64,000 nucleotides of DNA from Microstegium vimineum (GCA_022036555.1 CM039137.1:5830319-5894318); one strand, 5' to 3'; shown: positions 1 through 10,676, counted from the stretch's first letter. Translations and numbers: made by a program. The notes: generated from the sequence alone by a model not told the origin.

Positions 1-440
1 ACCACTTTATTTTTGGTCCACACATGCACGCACAAAACTGAAGCTAGTTAGCTCATGATATATATGGGGTCCTTTACATTTACAGCAGCCTCTGATTATA
101 CTGTTGGTGGAGAAACTGTGTGTTTCTGCTCCAGGGGAATGCTGTGGTGTTTGTGGTACGTAGTACGAGATTTTGGGCAGTTCCGTCACAGGCCAAGATT
201 TTTATTTTTGTCACGTTTCCTGGGGGCTGTCCCGGCCGTAGGCGGATATTCGGCGGATGCGGAGAATCTCCCGCGTTGGTGGCTGCTGCTGGCCGCCAAG
301 GCCGATCAGTTTGTGGTCCTGCCCTGCCTGCCTGCCTGTTTTGAACCACTAGAAAGTAGTGTCCTCTGTTTCACCTTCCTTTTCTCCTTCCTCATGCTAT
401 CTCATGCTTTACTTGTTTTCTTTCTACTAGCGATTTGTTC
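1..440. other. Anonymous sequence, no gene supported
   Basis: Short open frames exist on both strands, but none shows a recognisable domain, codon bias or promoter context. The stretch could be untranslated or intergenic DNA of a gene outside the window. I see no repeat ends here. Confidence 0.5.
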
Positions 441-664
441 TTAAGGTCTGTTTAGCATAACTCTTTCTAAGGGGATTCCCTAAAAAAGCCAGAATCATTT
501 TGAAAAAACCATAATTTTTGACTCTTCTAAACCAGTTCTAGCTTCTCTGTTTTTTACTGAGAAATACGGAGTAACTCCTTAATAAAAACATTTGACAGGG
601 CTCCTCCGGATCCGGAGGAGCAAGAGCCGAAGCCAAGAAGAAACCTGGCTAAATAGGCCCTTAA
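441..664. mobile_element. MITE, PIF/Harbinger-like, 216 bp with TTAA flanks
   Basis: The element proper is 445-660. It begins GGTCTGTTTAG and ends CTAAATAGGCCC, an imperfect terminal inverted repeat. TTAA lies on both sides (441-444 and 661-664), which fits the TTA/TAA-type target duplication of PIF/Harbinger elements. No coding capacity is present, so it would depend on a transposase supplied elsewhere. It contains a perfect 20-bp palindrome at 601-620 (CTCCTCCGGATCCGGAGGAG). Family assignment is inferred from end sequence and duplication only. Confidence 0.6.
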
Positions 665-1116
665 TCCCGGAAATCAGGATTGCTCGGATTTTAGTGTTAT
701 ACTACATGCGTGGATCTCACGTATGAGCGCACCATTTCCATTCGTCCTTGTTTCATTGTTTGCATGCCAAAAGCTTGAAACATCGCGTCATGTGGAAACC
801 GGTTTAGGAAAGCTCCTAGTTGTTTCGTTATTCCACCATTAGCAGCTAAGATTCTCGAAACGACAGGATCAAGGAACTCAGTCGTGAAACGTAGAACATT
901 ATTTTTATAGCTATGGTACATATGGAGGGATATCTTTATTCGTCTTGTTCAAGAGATGCATAGTGAGAAAGTGAGGATGAGAAAAATATGCTACTGCGAG
1001 TGTCCTAGAGACCAAGGTTGTTTAGTCCCTTTCGTACCTTTGGGTTGAGTTCCCATTACGTTTGGAACGACGTTGCATATTTTTCCATTTCTCGTTTGGC
1101 AACCAAGTAGTTCTCG

Positions 1117-1151
1117 GAACATAGAATAGAATAAGACCATGTTCTATGTTC
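1117..1151. repeat. Hairpin with perfect 10-bp arms
   Basis: GAACATAGAA at 1117-1126 is exactly complementary to TTCTATGTTC at 1142-1151, with a 15-base loop. It lies in anonymous DNA with no gene on either side, so a terminator or regulatory role cannot be argued. Confidence 0.6.
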
Positions 1152-2491
1152 TAGGCGCGCCTAAGATTCCACCTTATCACAGTAATGAAGAACAAATCCT
1201 CATCCAAAGTTAATATGCTGGTTATATACTCCCCACCCCCTCCTTTAGTTAGTGGCATGCAGAAAGAGCACAATATAATGAATACTGCTAATTCTATTTT
1301 ACCACTTCTATATTTTAGGTGTTTGAATTTTAAGATTATTTCAAACAACACTTATATACAACCTAGTATAAAGTAACTAGTAAGTGGATAGTTTTTAATT
1401 TATTATCCTGTCTTTGTATCAAATTTCACATGCCTCTATTTGAAGCGAAGTGGCAGGAGAGACAAACATCTTATTTGCGGTATCTCTTTCAAGATCGAGA
1501 AACACCATATGGAATGTGAATATAGCGGCATCCGATCAAGTAGATGAATTATTTGCCAAGTTTGGATTACTCTACACGCAGCAGGGTACATATAGAAAAA
1601 CAAAAGGAAGTACTGTGCATGCACTGGGAACTGCCAGATGTGATCGATGCAAAAGCAAAACAATGAAGTTCTCTCGAGCCCACGATCGAGGCTGATTGAT
1701 GGCCTCACATGTGCCAGAAGTTGGCCGCGATCTGATGATGTGCTAAACGGACACAGGCCAGGATTAGTTCACGGTATCCTGATCAGCTGGCAAATTTCAT
1801 TCGCATGAAAAAACTAGCTAGCTAGCTGCCCCTTCAATTTGTGTTTGCAAGCGCGTCTGAGCGTCTCGGAGATCAGGTCAGATTAGATGCTCTTCATGTG
1901 GGTGAGGCCGGCCGCGCCGTGCGGGTCGGCTGAGAGTCTGAGACTTGGGAGCCCCATGTCCACTGAACTTCGCGCGATACCTGTCCACCGTCGTGGTAAG
2001 ATTCGCGTCTCTTGCCAATCCGCGCTAGCTAGCAGATTTCTCAATTCGATCTCACGGTGTTGTTACCAACTAGTTCACGAGCTACCACAAAACAAAACAA
2101 AGGTGTGGTGCCCCGATATTCTTCCACCTACACAATTTTTTCAGCCACAATTATTTGTACTGTATTAATGAAGAGAGAGGTGATGAGAGTTTTATGAGAC
2201 TAGAGAGAGTTTTATGAGGATGAAACTCCTTTGCACAGCTACCAAAATTTAGTTGCGTTTGAAATTGTGTCATGAAACTCCCATTGAGGATGACCTTATT
2301 GACATGTTGTGTGATGAGTTGTACACATGCACTCGCGGGACGCATATGCTATATGCAAAACATTCCATGCGCAATGATCAAATACTACTATCGTCTCCAC
2401 ATTATAAAAACTACTATAATTGATCTTTGCAACGTTGTATTAGGGTACAACAATATATCCAATTATAACACAATTCTTACTGGAATTCGTT
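1152..2491. other. Anonymous intergenic DNA
   Basis: No supported gene. Around 2160-2300 there is a degenerate stretch with repeated GAGAGTTTTATGAG and GATGAAACTC motifs that resembles decayed MITE sequence, but I cannot find matching ends. Short ORFs here lack codon bias and domains. Confidence 0.45.
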
Positions 2492-2776
2492 TTTTTCTAA
2501 TACACAAGTACGGGCGCAGACGAGCAACACACACATCATTTTCCCTATGAGCACATTCAAAAGACGACTGAGTCAATATATCTTGAGATTGATGAAGTCA
2601 CTATAGGCGTCTCGTTGTCGACGAAAACGTCGTCTATTAGTGAAGACATAACACCGTTAAATTTTAGAATAAATCCAGAAAAATAAGAGCACTCGTGTCA
2701 AGTCAAGGATATTATCCGGGTGGACAGATTTCACTAAAGGTAAACTAACCAATTGAGCTAGGCTAAGCTCACTACC
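2492..2776 (-). mobile_element. tRNA-derived SINE (grass type)
   Basis: On the minus strand the head has an RNA polymerase III box A-like sequence, TAGCTCAATTGG (plus 2749-2760), one mismatch from consensus. A poor box B, GGATAATATCC (plus 2707-2717), follows about 40 bp later. The body after box B, with its central CGTCG-rich part, looks like a SINE I recall as frequent in grass genomes. The 3' end is an A-rich run (plus 2492-2498). No target duplication could be fixed, so the ends are approximate. The weak box B suggests an old, inactive copy. Confidence 0.6.
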
Positions 2777-5045
2777 GGAATTTACTTTCCTTTGTTCACA
2801 AACGTCATAAATATTTATGTATGATACAACGTTACTTAGTTCATATCTCTTTGGTTATTATTACTAAATTATAGATATAAATTAGGCGAGAGTACATCTC
2901 TTGCACAATTTCTCTAAAGAAATGTTGGCATGCAAATATCAATTTTTAGTTCATACGCCTTCTTGCAGAAAGTTCCTGAAGCAAAATCTATCCATCAAGC
3001 ACAATGAAATTATTCATAAGCCTTTTCTCTGTCACTATATTTTTCAGCAAGAAAAACACGTTGTCCTCTAATTATTTTTACATAAACTATCCAATTCTGA
3101 TCAAGCACATTAATGCTTTTCGTTTCAAATAACAATGGGCTGTATGGAACCATCACATGTATAGCTCACACCAGCACAATGACCAATGGGCTTAGATACG
3201 TGTGTTCGAATCGAAGCAAGTAGCTCTTGTGGCCCATGAATAAAGGCCAAGATGGTAATTATTGAATGTAAAAACAGCAAGGTTCCCAATACCCATACAA
3301 TTGAATGTAAAATGTAACATATATTCTTTATCTAAACCCTAATAATTATCTCCAGCGAAGACTATCCGTCTCTCTCTCTCTCTCTCTCCGGCTCCTCATA
3401 TTGTTTCTATCTCCATGGAGCAACACATAGGCACTAGATAAAATAAAGAATGAATAGTAAAATTAGAGAAACAACGCTCTTTATGTTACTTGGATGATAG
3501 CTTGAGTTTTTTTTTTCAGTTTTACGAAACATCTGGAGAATGCGGAGTTTATGTAAAAAAAACTTTAAAAATATGGAGTGTATTATCTTTCCCACACAAA
3601 GGATATAATAACACATTTGTCTTATGATCTTTGCTCCTTGAGATGTTCCGGATGAAAGCATTATGATTGGTTTTGGTAATTGAGACAACTAGTGTACTAA
3701 CATTTTTGCTGTGTGATTAAGTTGGGTTACTCCACAACAAGATGGAGAGTAAGATCCACACCAGGCTATCGTTGAAGAAAGGGAGGCGAGGCATTGAAGC
3801 CATACTAACATCTTTTCGCCCGATGTTGTCCTTTTCCTCTCCACCAAGCATCATCTACTCAGATTAGCAACATATGAAAGCAAAATACCAAAATACCTAG
3901 GGATGGTGGAAAATAAACCAATTTCAATATCGAGGGTGGGGTGGGAGAGGAAGCTACAAATAAATCGTCTCAGCGTCGCGAGGGATATATGAGGAAGGTG
4001 AAGGGGATGTTTCTCAAAATTGAGGTAGGGAAACGAAACTCTGCCATATGACGATAGGAAAATACCGGTGAATCTGACTAGCTTGGTGTCAAGGGGTGGT
4101 GGTTCACGAGGGAGGAAGGGCAACGAGACCAACATGACTCATTTGGGTCGGCACGGAGGCTTCCATGTCTCATAATGGCATGGAAGAGAAAATGAAGTAA
4201 CATGGTCACAATGTGAAATTACCAATTTACCTTTCAATTCATTAAAATCCCCAAGAGAACATAGGTAGCCCAACCTATATTTTGGTATTGCTGCTATCTA
4301 TTTGATAATTTTCAGTATTTTTCTTAGTACATGCATTTTATTACCATTCACTCTCTCCTAATAAATGATTATATATGTTTTTAATCGCCAGTAGAAAACC
4401 TGAACCGAGAATAGGTTTTTCTTGTCTCCAAAATGACAACTATGTATATGAGATACGGCAACAGCTACCAGTGTAAAATTATCGTCGCTACTCAGACTAG
4501 ACAGTCTCAATTGGCGGTGCCATTTCCTAAACCTTTACTTTAATTTGTATTTATTAATAATATTATCAAATCATTTTTAATAATAAATCGTTTTAGATTT
4601 TCTAGATACATAATGCAGCATGTAGACTAGTTGACTTGTTTGGCTGCAAAGTTGCAGCGTCCTCACAAATCACTATAGATGGTGGCTGCAGCAGGCATTT
4701 TCAACCATAACGGAACATGACAATATCTACATGTATACTAAAAACATTCTTCATTTTAAATTATAAGATTTTCAAATCACTATGTATTTTTACCATGTAA
4801 TTAGACAATAATGTATATCCAAATACAAAGTAAGAATCATGCATGTAAGTACAAAAGTGAAAGTGTCTTATATTTTTCCTCTGTGCTTGCGCCTTCCGGC
4901 TCCGGTGTTGAGCGCACTTCACACGTAAGCAAAGCACACGCACAGGTGGCATGCTAGACAGAACGAGATATCCAAACAGAATTCGCAAGAGATATGGTCA
5001 TCCAGTAGCGGCCGAACGGGTGAGGTTCTCCTATCGTCCCGCCAT
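2777..5045. other. Intergenic DNA upstream of Lhcb1
   Basis: No supported gene. AT-rich with short frames only. The last few hundred bases should hold the Lhcb1 promoter. GATA cores near 4967 and 4993 resemble the GATA/I-box elements of light-regulated promoters, but this is weak evidence. A CACTACCGG sequence near 2770 looks like a CACTA-transposon end, but no partner end was found. Confidence 0.5.
3369..3388. repeat. (TC)10 microsatellite
   Basis: Uninterrupted TC dinucleotide run in intergenic DNA. Confidence 0.9.
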
Positions 5046-5053
5046 TATTTAAA
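5046..5053 (+). promoter_or_regulatory. TATA box of Lhcb1 gene
   Basis: TATTTAAA lies 94 bases before the start codon at 5147. Transcription would begin near 5078, leaving a 5' leader of about 70 bases, typical of Lhcb genes. Position and sequence are seen; the start site is inferred. Confidence 0.65.
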
Positions 5054-5146
5054 CTCATCTCCGGTTGCCTACTTCCTCACCGCAGCCAGCACAGAACAGC
5101 TCACGAGCACTAAACAAGTAGCAGGAAACATCGTCCGCGATCATCA

Positions 5147-6058
5147 ATGGCGGCCTCCACCATGTCACACTACTCCCCGGCTCTTACCGGCAAGGCGGCA
5201 AAGATCGCCCAGGTCATGTTCGGCGAGGGCCGCATCACCATGCGCAAGACGGCTGCCAAGCCTAAGCCAGCCGCTGCATCCGGCAGCCCGTGGTACGGCC
5301 CGGACCGCGTTCTCTACCTCGGCCCATTGTCAGGTGCGCATCCGTCCTACCTCACCGGGGAGTTCCCGGGAGACTACGGTTGGGATACCGCTGGGCTGTC
5401 GGCGGATCCCGAGACGTTCGCCAAGAACAGGGAGCTGGAGGTGATCCACTGCCGGTGGGCCATGCTCGGCGCGTTGGGCTGCGTCTTCCCGGAGCTGCTT
5501 GCACGCAACGGCGTCAAGTTCGGCGAGGCCGTTTGGTTCAAAGCTGGTTCCCAGATCTTCAGCGAGGGCGGCCTGGACTACCTTGGGAACCCCAGTCTCG
5601 TGCACGCACAAAGCATCCTTGCCATCTGGGCATGCCAGGTACACATCAATTCGACCCTAACTCGGCTTAAGCAGTTTGGATTTTGCTCTCATAGACTGGC
5701 GTTACAATTACAATGCAATCGATTACAAATTAATTGCATCATGGATCGACCAGGTTGTCTTGATGGGGCTGTGGAGGGGTACAGGGTGGCTGGTGGGCCG
5801 CTCGGTGAGGTGGTCGACCCATTGTACCCTGGTGGAAGCTTCGACCCCTTGGGGCTCGCCGACGACCCAGAGAACTTCGCTGAGCTAAAGGTGAAGGAGA
5901 TCAAGAACGGCCGACTCGCCATGTTTTCCATGTTCGGGTTCTTTGTCCAGGCGATCGTCACCGGCAAGGGGCCACTTGAGAACCTGGCCGACCATCTCGC
6001 TGACCCTGTCAGCAACAATGCATGGGCGTACGCCACCAACTTCGTCCCCGGCAACTGA
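5147..6058 (+). CDS. Lhcb1: Light-harvesting chlorophyll a/b-binding protein, Lhcb1 type (apparent frameshift in exon 2)
   Basis: Major antenna protein of photosystem II; it binds chlorophylls a and b in the thylakoid membrane. Exon 1 is 5147-5638 and exon 2 is 5754-6058. The N-terminal ~35 residues look like a chloroplast transit peptide (MAAST start). The mature part has the RKTAAKPK region, the trimerisation motif WYGPDR, helix A with ELEVIH-RWAM, helix C ending WACQ and helix B with EIKNGRLAMF, then the final ADHLADP. VVDPLYPGG marks Lhcb1 rather than Lhcb2. Odd points: exon 2 read from the normal acceptor is one base short in the G-run at 5765-5768, so the spliced message shifts frame right after VVLMG. 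With one more base it would be 798 nt, 265 codons plus stop, the usual length. Unspliced, the frame stays open for 303 residues. A Cys replaces the usual Ser before RWAM. It may be a pseudogene, a sequencing error or an altered splice form. Confidence 0.85.
   Translation: MAASTMSHYSPALTGKAAKIAQVMFGEGRITMRKTAAKPKPAAASGSPWYGPDRVLYLGPLSGAHPSYLTGEFPGDYGWDTAGLSADPETFAKNRELEVIHCRWAMLGALGCVFPELLARNGVKFGEAVWFKAGSQIFSEGGLDYLGNPSLVHAQSILAIWACQVHINSTLTRLKQFGFCSHRLALQLQCNRLQINCIMDRPGCLDGAVEGYRVAGGPLGEVVDPLYPGGSFDPLGLADDPENFAELKVKEIKNGRLAMFSMFGFFVQAIVTGKGPLENLADHLADPVSNNAWAYATNFVPGN
5639..5753 (+). other. Intron of Lhcb1 gene, 115 bases
   Basis: The donor GTACAC follows the CAG codon of helix C and the acceptor ends ACCAG before GTTGTCTTGATG. 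The intron has no stop in the upstream frame and a length of 3n+1, so retention compensates for the missing base in exon 2. A second AG at 5775-5776 would give a 138-base intron, in frame but without eight helix C residues including the Glu chlorophyll ligand. Confidence 0.75.
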
Positions 6059-6721
6059 TGATTCATTTTGGAGGAAATCTCCGGCCGGTAGAGGAAACAG
6101 CGTGACTGTGCTAAAGACAAGCGTTGCGCACGTACCCTGTATTTGGTCCTTGGTCGTGTCATACAGTCATGTGGTATTGCTTGATTGTTGATGAAACAAG
6201 GATGATGGATACTGTAAGTCTTAGCTCTGCTTCTTGAGTTTGATCTCTGTTTCTTTAGTTTGGTCTCGGTGCTTGACAGTATTAAAAAGAAGAGTGGCAG
6301 GGACACGGACACACTAGCACAGAATCTCTGCATGTGCCTGACAGTAATGGTATCCCTTCCCAGAATATGAATATCGAACGTGCGGAGGTATGCGAACTTC
6401 TGAAGAAGAAAATCGAGCACTGTCCACGCAAATCAGACATGACCAGCCACACCTCTACTGTCCTTTCCAAAAAAAGAGAGAAAGAAATCGCAGCTCTACT
6501 GATAGCAAGCGAATGCATCGTATCGTACCCTGGACAACCACCACTTTGCGGCTACGAAGAGCGACAAGCAAGAGATGGCGGTGCCCAACCAAGCAGCACA
6601 ATTTCGCTCCGTTTGCTTGATCCGTGACCGTGCACGCTCCGCTTGCTCTCGGCAACTCGGGGTCGTGCTCTCCGGATTGGCCGGCCCACGTGGCTCCGCT
6701 TGGACCACTCCTGCTCTTGGG
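6059..6721. other. Lhcb1 3' region and serine acetyltransferase promoter
   Basis: No gene. The first part should be the Lhcb1 3' untranslated region; no perfect AATAAA was seen. GC content rises towards 6720, where the next gene's TATA box lies. Confidence 0.6.
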
Positions 6722-6729
6722 TTATATAT
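6722..6729 (+). promoter_or_regulatory. TATA box of serine acetyltransferase gene
   Basis: TTATATAT lies 112 bases before the start codon at 6841. It also decides the start: an upstream in-frame ATG at 6643 precedes the TATA box and so is probably not in the transcript. Confidence 0.7.
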
Positions 6730-6840
6730 TGCCGCTCCAGCTCCACCACGTCTGCGCGAGCCACACCGCCCGCACACCACACCGACCACGGCCAGGCTGC
6801 CACAACACACGCAGAGACAGGCACCGACGGCGGCTCGAAG

Positions 6841-7773
6841 ATGACGGCCGGCCAGCCGTTGCACACCGAGACAGCAGTCCAGCCCCAGCGGGTGCGCCAC
6901 AGCACCCTGCCGCCGGCGCTCCAGGCGGACGTGGTGCCGTCGTACCCGCCCCCGGAGTCGGACGGCGACGAGTCCTGGGTGTGGTCCCAGATCAAGGCGG
7001 AGGCGCGGCGCGACGCGGAGGCGGAGCCGGCGCTGGCGTCGTTCCTCTACGCCACGGTGCTGTCGCACCCGTCCCTGGACCGCTCCCTGGCCTTCCACCT
7101 CGCCAACAAGCTCTGCTCCTCCACGCTGCTCTCCACGCTCCTGTACGACCTCTTCGTCGCCTCGCTCGCCGCGCACCCGTCCGTCCGCGCCGCCGCAGTC
7201 GCCGACCTCATCGCCGCGCGGGCGCGGGACCCGGCCTGCGCCGGATTCGCGCACTGCCTCCTCAACTACAAGGGCTTCCTCGCCGTGCAGGCGCACCGCG
7301 TCGCGCACGTGCTCTGGGCGCAGAGCCGCCGCGCGCTCGCGCTCGCGCTCCAGTCCCGCGTCGCTGAGGTCTTCGCCGTCGACATCCACCCGGCCGCCAC
7401 CGTCGGCAAGGGGATCCTGCTTGACCACGCCACCGGCGTCGTCATCGGGGAGACGGCCGTCGTCGGCAACAATGTCTCCATCCTCCACCACGTCACGCTG
7501 GGCGGCACCGGCAAGGCGGTCGGCGACCGCCACCCCAAGATCGGCGACGGCGTGCTCATCGGCGCCGGCGCGACCATCCTCGGCAACGTCAGGATCGGCG
7601 CTGGAGCCAAGGTCGGCGCCGGGTCCGTGGTGCTCATCGACGTGCCGCCCAGGAGCACCGCCGTAGGGAACCCCGCCAGGCTGATCGGCGGGAAGAAGGG
7701 CGAGGATTTGATGCCAGGGGAGTCCATGGACCACACCTCCTTCATACAGCAGTGGTCGGATTACATCATTTGA
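6841..7773 (+). CDS. SAT: Serine O-acetyltransferase, cytosolic type
   Basis: Transfers acetyl from acetyl-CoA to L-serine, giving O-acetylserine for cysteine synthesis. Single exon, 310 residues, the usual size of plant cytosolic SATs, with no clear organelle-targeting leader after the chosen ATG. Residues ~40-150 are the helical SATase N-terminal domain (WSQIKAEARRDA ... SFLYATVLSHPSL). Residues ~180-290 are the left-handed beta-helix of hexapeptide repeats (IGDGVLIGAGATILGNVRIG). The catalytic pair is visible as Asp181 in VDIHPAA and His196 in LLDHATG, spaced as in bacterial CysE; GGTGK and DRHPKIG of the CoA/serine site are also present. The C-terminus ends in Ile-Ile, the tail that in this family docks into O-acetylserine (thiol) lyase in the cysteine synthase complex. 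Very high GC3 is normal for grass genes of this kind. No defects seen. Confidence 0.96.
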   Translation: MTAGQPLHTETAVQPQRVRHSTLPPALQADVVPSYPPPESDGDESWVWSQIKAEARRDAEAEPALASFLYATVLSHPSLDRSLAFHLANKLCSSTLLSTLLYDLFVASLAAHPSVRAAAVADLIAARARDPACAGFAHCLLNYKGFLAVQAHRVAHVLWAQSRRALALALQSRVAEVFAVDIHPAATVGKGILLDHATGVVIGETAVVGNNVSILHHVTLGGTGKAVGDRHPKIGDGVLIGAGATILGNVRIGAGAKVGAGSVVLIDVPPRSTAVGNPARLIGGKKGEDLMPGESMDHTSFIQQWSDYII

Positions 7774-8897
7774 GATTGAGCCCCCGCAAAAGCAAGCTCG
7801 CAAGTTGCAAGAAAGCTTGTCTTGCTACTGCATGCTACTGCGTATTGTGTGTATATGACTATATGCCGGTGATGGCTGTAATTCTTGTTACAGGTGAACC
7901 GTGCTGGACAATGGACATGGTCTAGGTGCCTAGCTCGTCTCTGGAACCTGTCCAGACAGATGTGCTGAAAGTTTGCTCTGTAATTTTCCAAGCAGATGAA
8001 CAATATTACTTTTTAATGGAGTAAAAACTGTTTGCCGGGCTAACATTTTGCATCCAAAGTACGAGTACGACCTGTATATAAGAAAAAGACGAGACAATTT
8101 GTTTGAGCGATGTTTAAAAGAAAATCATCTCAACTTGCAAGCCTCTTTCATGATCGTTACTGGGAACATTTCCAGGCCTGCATTTTCACTCCGTGCATAA
8201 GAAAACTCTGTGAAACCTCATTGAAGCTCTGCCAGACTGAAAATATCGGTGAATTACGTTTTTATCTGTGTGTTGATTATTATCACGTATTCACGTGCAA
8301 TGTGTCACCTTGCTGTAACTGTATCGGCGAATTACACCACAGGTTTCAATAATTCAGTATGAGGGTGCGGCGTGCTCAAGCGATCGGAATGAGCGAATGG
8401 ACAAGTAAGGCGACAGTCAGTAAAAAACACCACCTATATCTCTCAGTCAGCGACTGTGTAAGATGTTGTCTTCTCACTTGCCAGCACCTACAGATAGTTA
8501 TGAAAATTGTGAAACTCGATTGAAAAATTCTTCAATCGTTTTCTACATTTATATTTGAAATAAGAAAGTGAAAGCGAAAACGGTAAAGTCGAAAAAAAAA
8601 CGAACATGAACTTACGAAATATCGAGAGCTTCGAAAACGAATCAATTCGAGCGAAATTATGTTGAACATAGTCGGTACGAAAATTCAATTCAGAATACCG
8701 ACCCACAATGCATAACAATTAACAAGCGTCATAGCAAATTTTGAGTACAAAAGAGCGGACTTATCAATTTGGTATCTTTTATAAAAAAAAGATAAAGAAA
8801 GAAGAGAAAAAATTAAAATGTCATCGGTACTAGACTAGAAATGATAGCAACAAGACGACCTGACTCATTTAGCTCTCTCTTTCTTTTGGTTGGCCCA
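7774..8897. other. 3' region of SAT and anonymous intergenic DNA
   Basis: The first ~250 bases should be the SAT 3' untranslated region; no clean AATAAA was seen. Beyond 8100 no gene is supported. The stretch around 8510-8640, rich in GAAAACGG-like motifs, resembles decayed hAT-type subterminal sequence, but no ends were found. Confidence 0.5.
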
Positions 8898-9196
8898 CTA
8901 AGAGCATCTTCAACGGTTTTGTAAATGAGTTTTGCATTCTTATTTTTGCAAAAAAAGTCTACAAAACTTCTATCCAACGATTTGACAAATGGACTTTGCA
9001 TTTTTCTTAACTTGACAATTTCTTGGGGAGGATTGACATATATGTAAACCGTGGATCACGCTTGACATTGCTCCCCCGCACAGTTTCTTTCCCCCTGCGC
9101 GCGTCTTTCTGCTCGCCGCCGCAATTTTGGTCCAAAATTTTGGTAATTACCAAATCAATTTTGTCAAACCGTTGGAGATTGACTCTTTTTTACTTT
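8898..9196. mobile_element. MITE-like element with ~20-bp inverted ends
   Basis: The left end AAGAGCATCTTCAACGG...TTTTG and the right end (reverse complement AAGAGTCAATCTCCAACGG) form an imperfect terminal inverted repeat. Elements beginning with GAGCATCTCCAAC-like sequence are frequent in grass genomes. The interior is AT-rich and non-coding, with repeated CCAAATTTTGG-like motifs. A clear target duplication was not found, so the superfamily is left open. Confidence 0.45.
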
Positions 9197-9419
9197 TGCC
9201 ATATTCATTTGGGACTTGAAAAACTCTCAATTTTGTCAATCAAAATATGCAAAACCGTTGGTATCGGATACCTAATTTAACGGGAAACTTTCAAAAATTA
9301 ATGAACAGTGAAAGCCCAAGGGTTGCTTTCCACAAAGGCCTCGGCTCCTCTCAAAAGGCCCAACGGAAAAAAGGCCCAAACCGGTGGCACGACTCTGCGC
9401 CCCGGCCCACGAGAGAAGA

Positions 9420-10655
9420 GGTGTGAAGGATGCGATTCGATCGACCCTGGGAGATAGACGTGCCCCCGAAGACACGCCTCCTCCTCGCCCGATGTGGAAA
9501 GCGAGAACGTCTCCACAACCCTGCAGACGTGCCTCCGCCTAAACCGCCAAAGACGTCCCGTCTCCTCATCCGACCCAGGAGACCAAGTCGGGAAGTAGCT
9601 TGCTATCACCTCAAACAATAGACAAGTTGCAAGAGGCACGCTCGTGCAAGAGCCGATATCCGAGGAAGAGCGTGACCAAAGCCAAAGTCTACTAAGCAAC
9701 TAAGGAATGACCCCTTCGCCCTTATTCAGAAGAAGGTCCAGGGAGGTATAGCTGCCAGACCCTGGCTGACGACAACACTCTCCTAACATGATAAGATCAG
9801 GGCTTCGAGGCCACGGCGGGTCTTACACCCGAACAATCCGGAACGCAGGGTAATATCCCGGCCCTTGCCCAATTGGGATAAGTCGCGGTCCCAGGGACAG
9901 ACTAGGTCAAGATTCTTGGACAAAAGGAAATCATACCTCCCGCAGGGTAAGGTCAGGTGACCCCAACCCCTACCGAAATCCACCAAATGGGGGGTATATC
10001 AGGTACGAAGGAGCCAGAGGGACGGGCGCACGCTGACTGACAGGGGAGAGAATCCAGCTGCCGATAAGAACAAAAAGTACTAAGAAACAGTACGTTGATG
10101 TACCCGCGTGAGAAGGGCCGCGACCCGGCCCCTATCACAAACGGTACAATAGGAAACCATACTTCCATAGGAACGCAGGTATGACCGGACCCCCGTTCAA
10201 CGCTATAAGGAAGGATCGACATGAGGCCAGAAGGACACCGGATCCCCGACCACATGCAACGGAATCCAAGAACAATAGGAATAGAATACTCGAAGTGTCC
10301 AGCCCCTTCCCAAGGAAGGCAGGGATAAGAACCAATACCCCACGCAGATCTCCTCAGTCCTCACTTGTAACCCTCTCCGCTCCCCTTACGACTATAAAAG
10401 GAGAGCGGAGGCAGACGACGAGGGAACGACACAATATCTCCATTCGCATACTCACTCAGAGACTTGGGACTCACACTCCCTCTCTCGACCCAACTTGTAT
10501 ACCCCCGCAAAGAAGAGATAAGGAACACGAGCAACCTCACCCACTAGACTAGGGATTCTTTGCCCGAACCAGGATTACTCTCTTGTCTCTTCATATCACC
10601 ATTCAGACCCGACACACGTACAAATTTACTTGTTGACAGTTTCATAACACCGACA
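9420..10655 (+). mobile_element. Element I: 5' LTR (left end approximate)
   Basis: The right end is firm: the sequence ends CGACA at 10655 and is followed, after GT, by a primer-binding site related to that of element D (10658-10676). A TATA box TATAAAAG lies at 10393-10400. The left end is a guess: TGTGAAGG at 9421 is the first plausible TG start, giving about 1.2 kb. Element D's LTR is only 496 bp, so I and D are related but distinct families. Confidence 0.5.
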
Positions 10656-10657
10656 GT

Positions 10658-10676
10658 TGACACGCTAGGTAGGGGG
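10658..10676 (+). promoter_or_regulatory. Primer-binding site of element I
   Basis: TGACACGCTAGGTAGGGGG follows the LTR end by two bases. It differs from the D site (TGGCGCGCTAGGTAGGGGG) at two bases, both G-to-A changes, consistent with methylcytosine decay of a CpG-rich site. Confidence 0.55.

Noticed and set aside
2765..2785. CACTACCGGAATTTAC as a CACTA-transposon terminus
   Set aside because: No matching inverted end or 3-bp duplication was found nearby, and it overlaps the likely head of the SINE.
6643..6840. In-frame upstream ATG that would extend serine acetyltransferase by 66 residues
   Set aside because: The extension runs through the TATA box at 6722-6729, so it precedes the likely transcription start. 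Its sequence has no family similarity or clear transit-peptide character.
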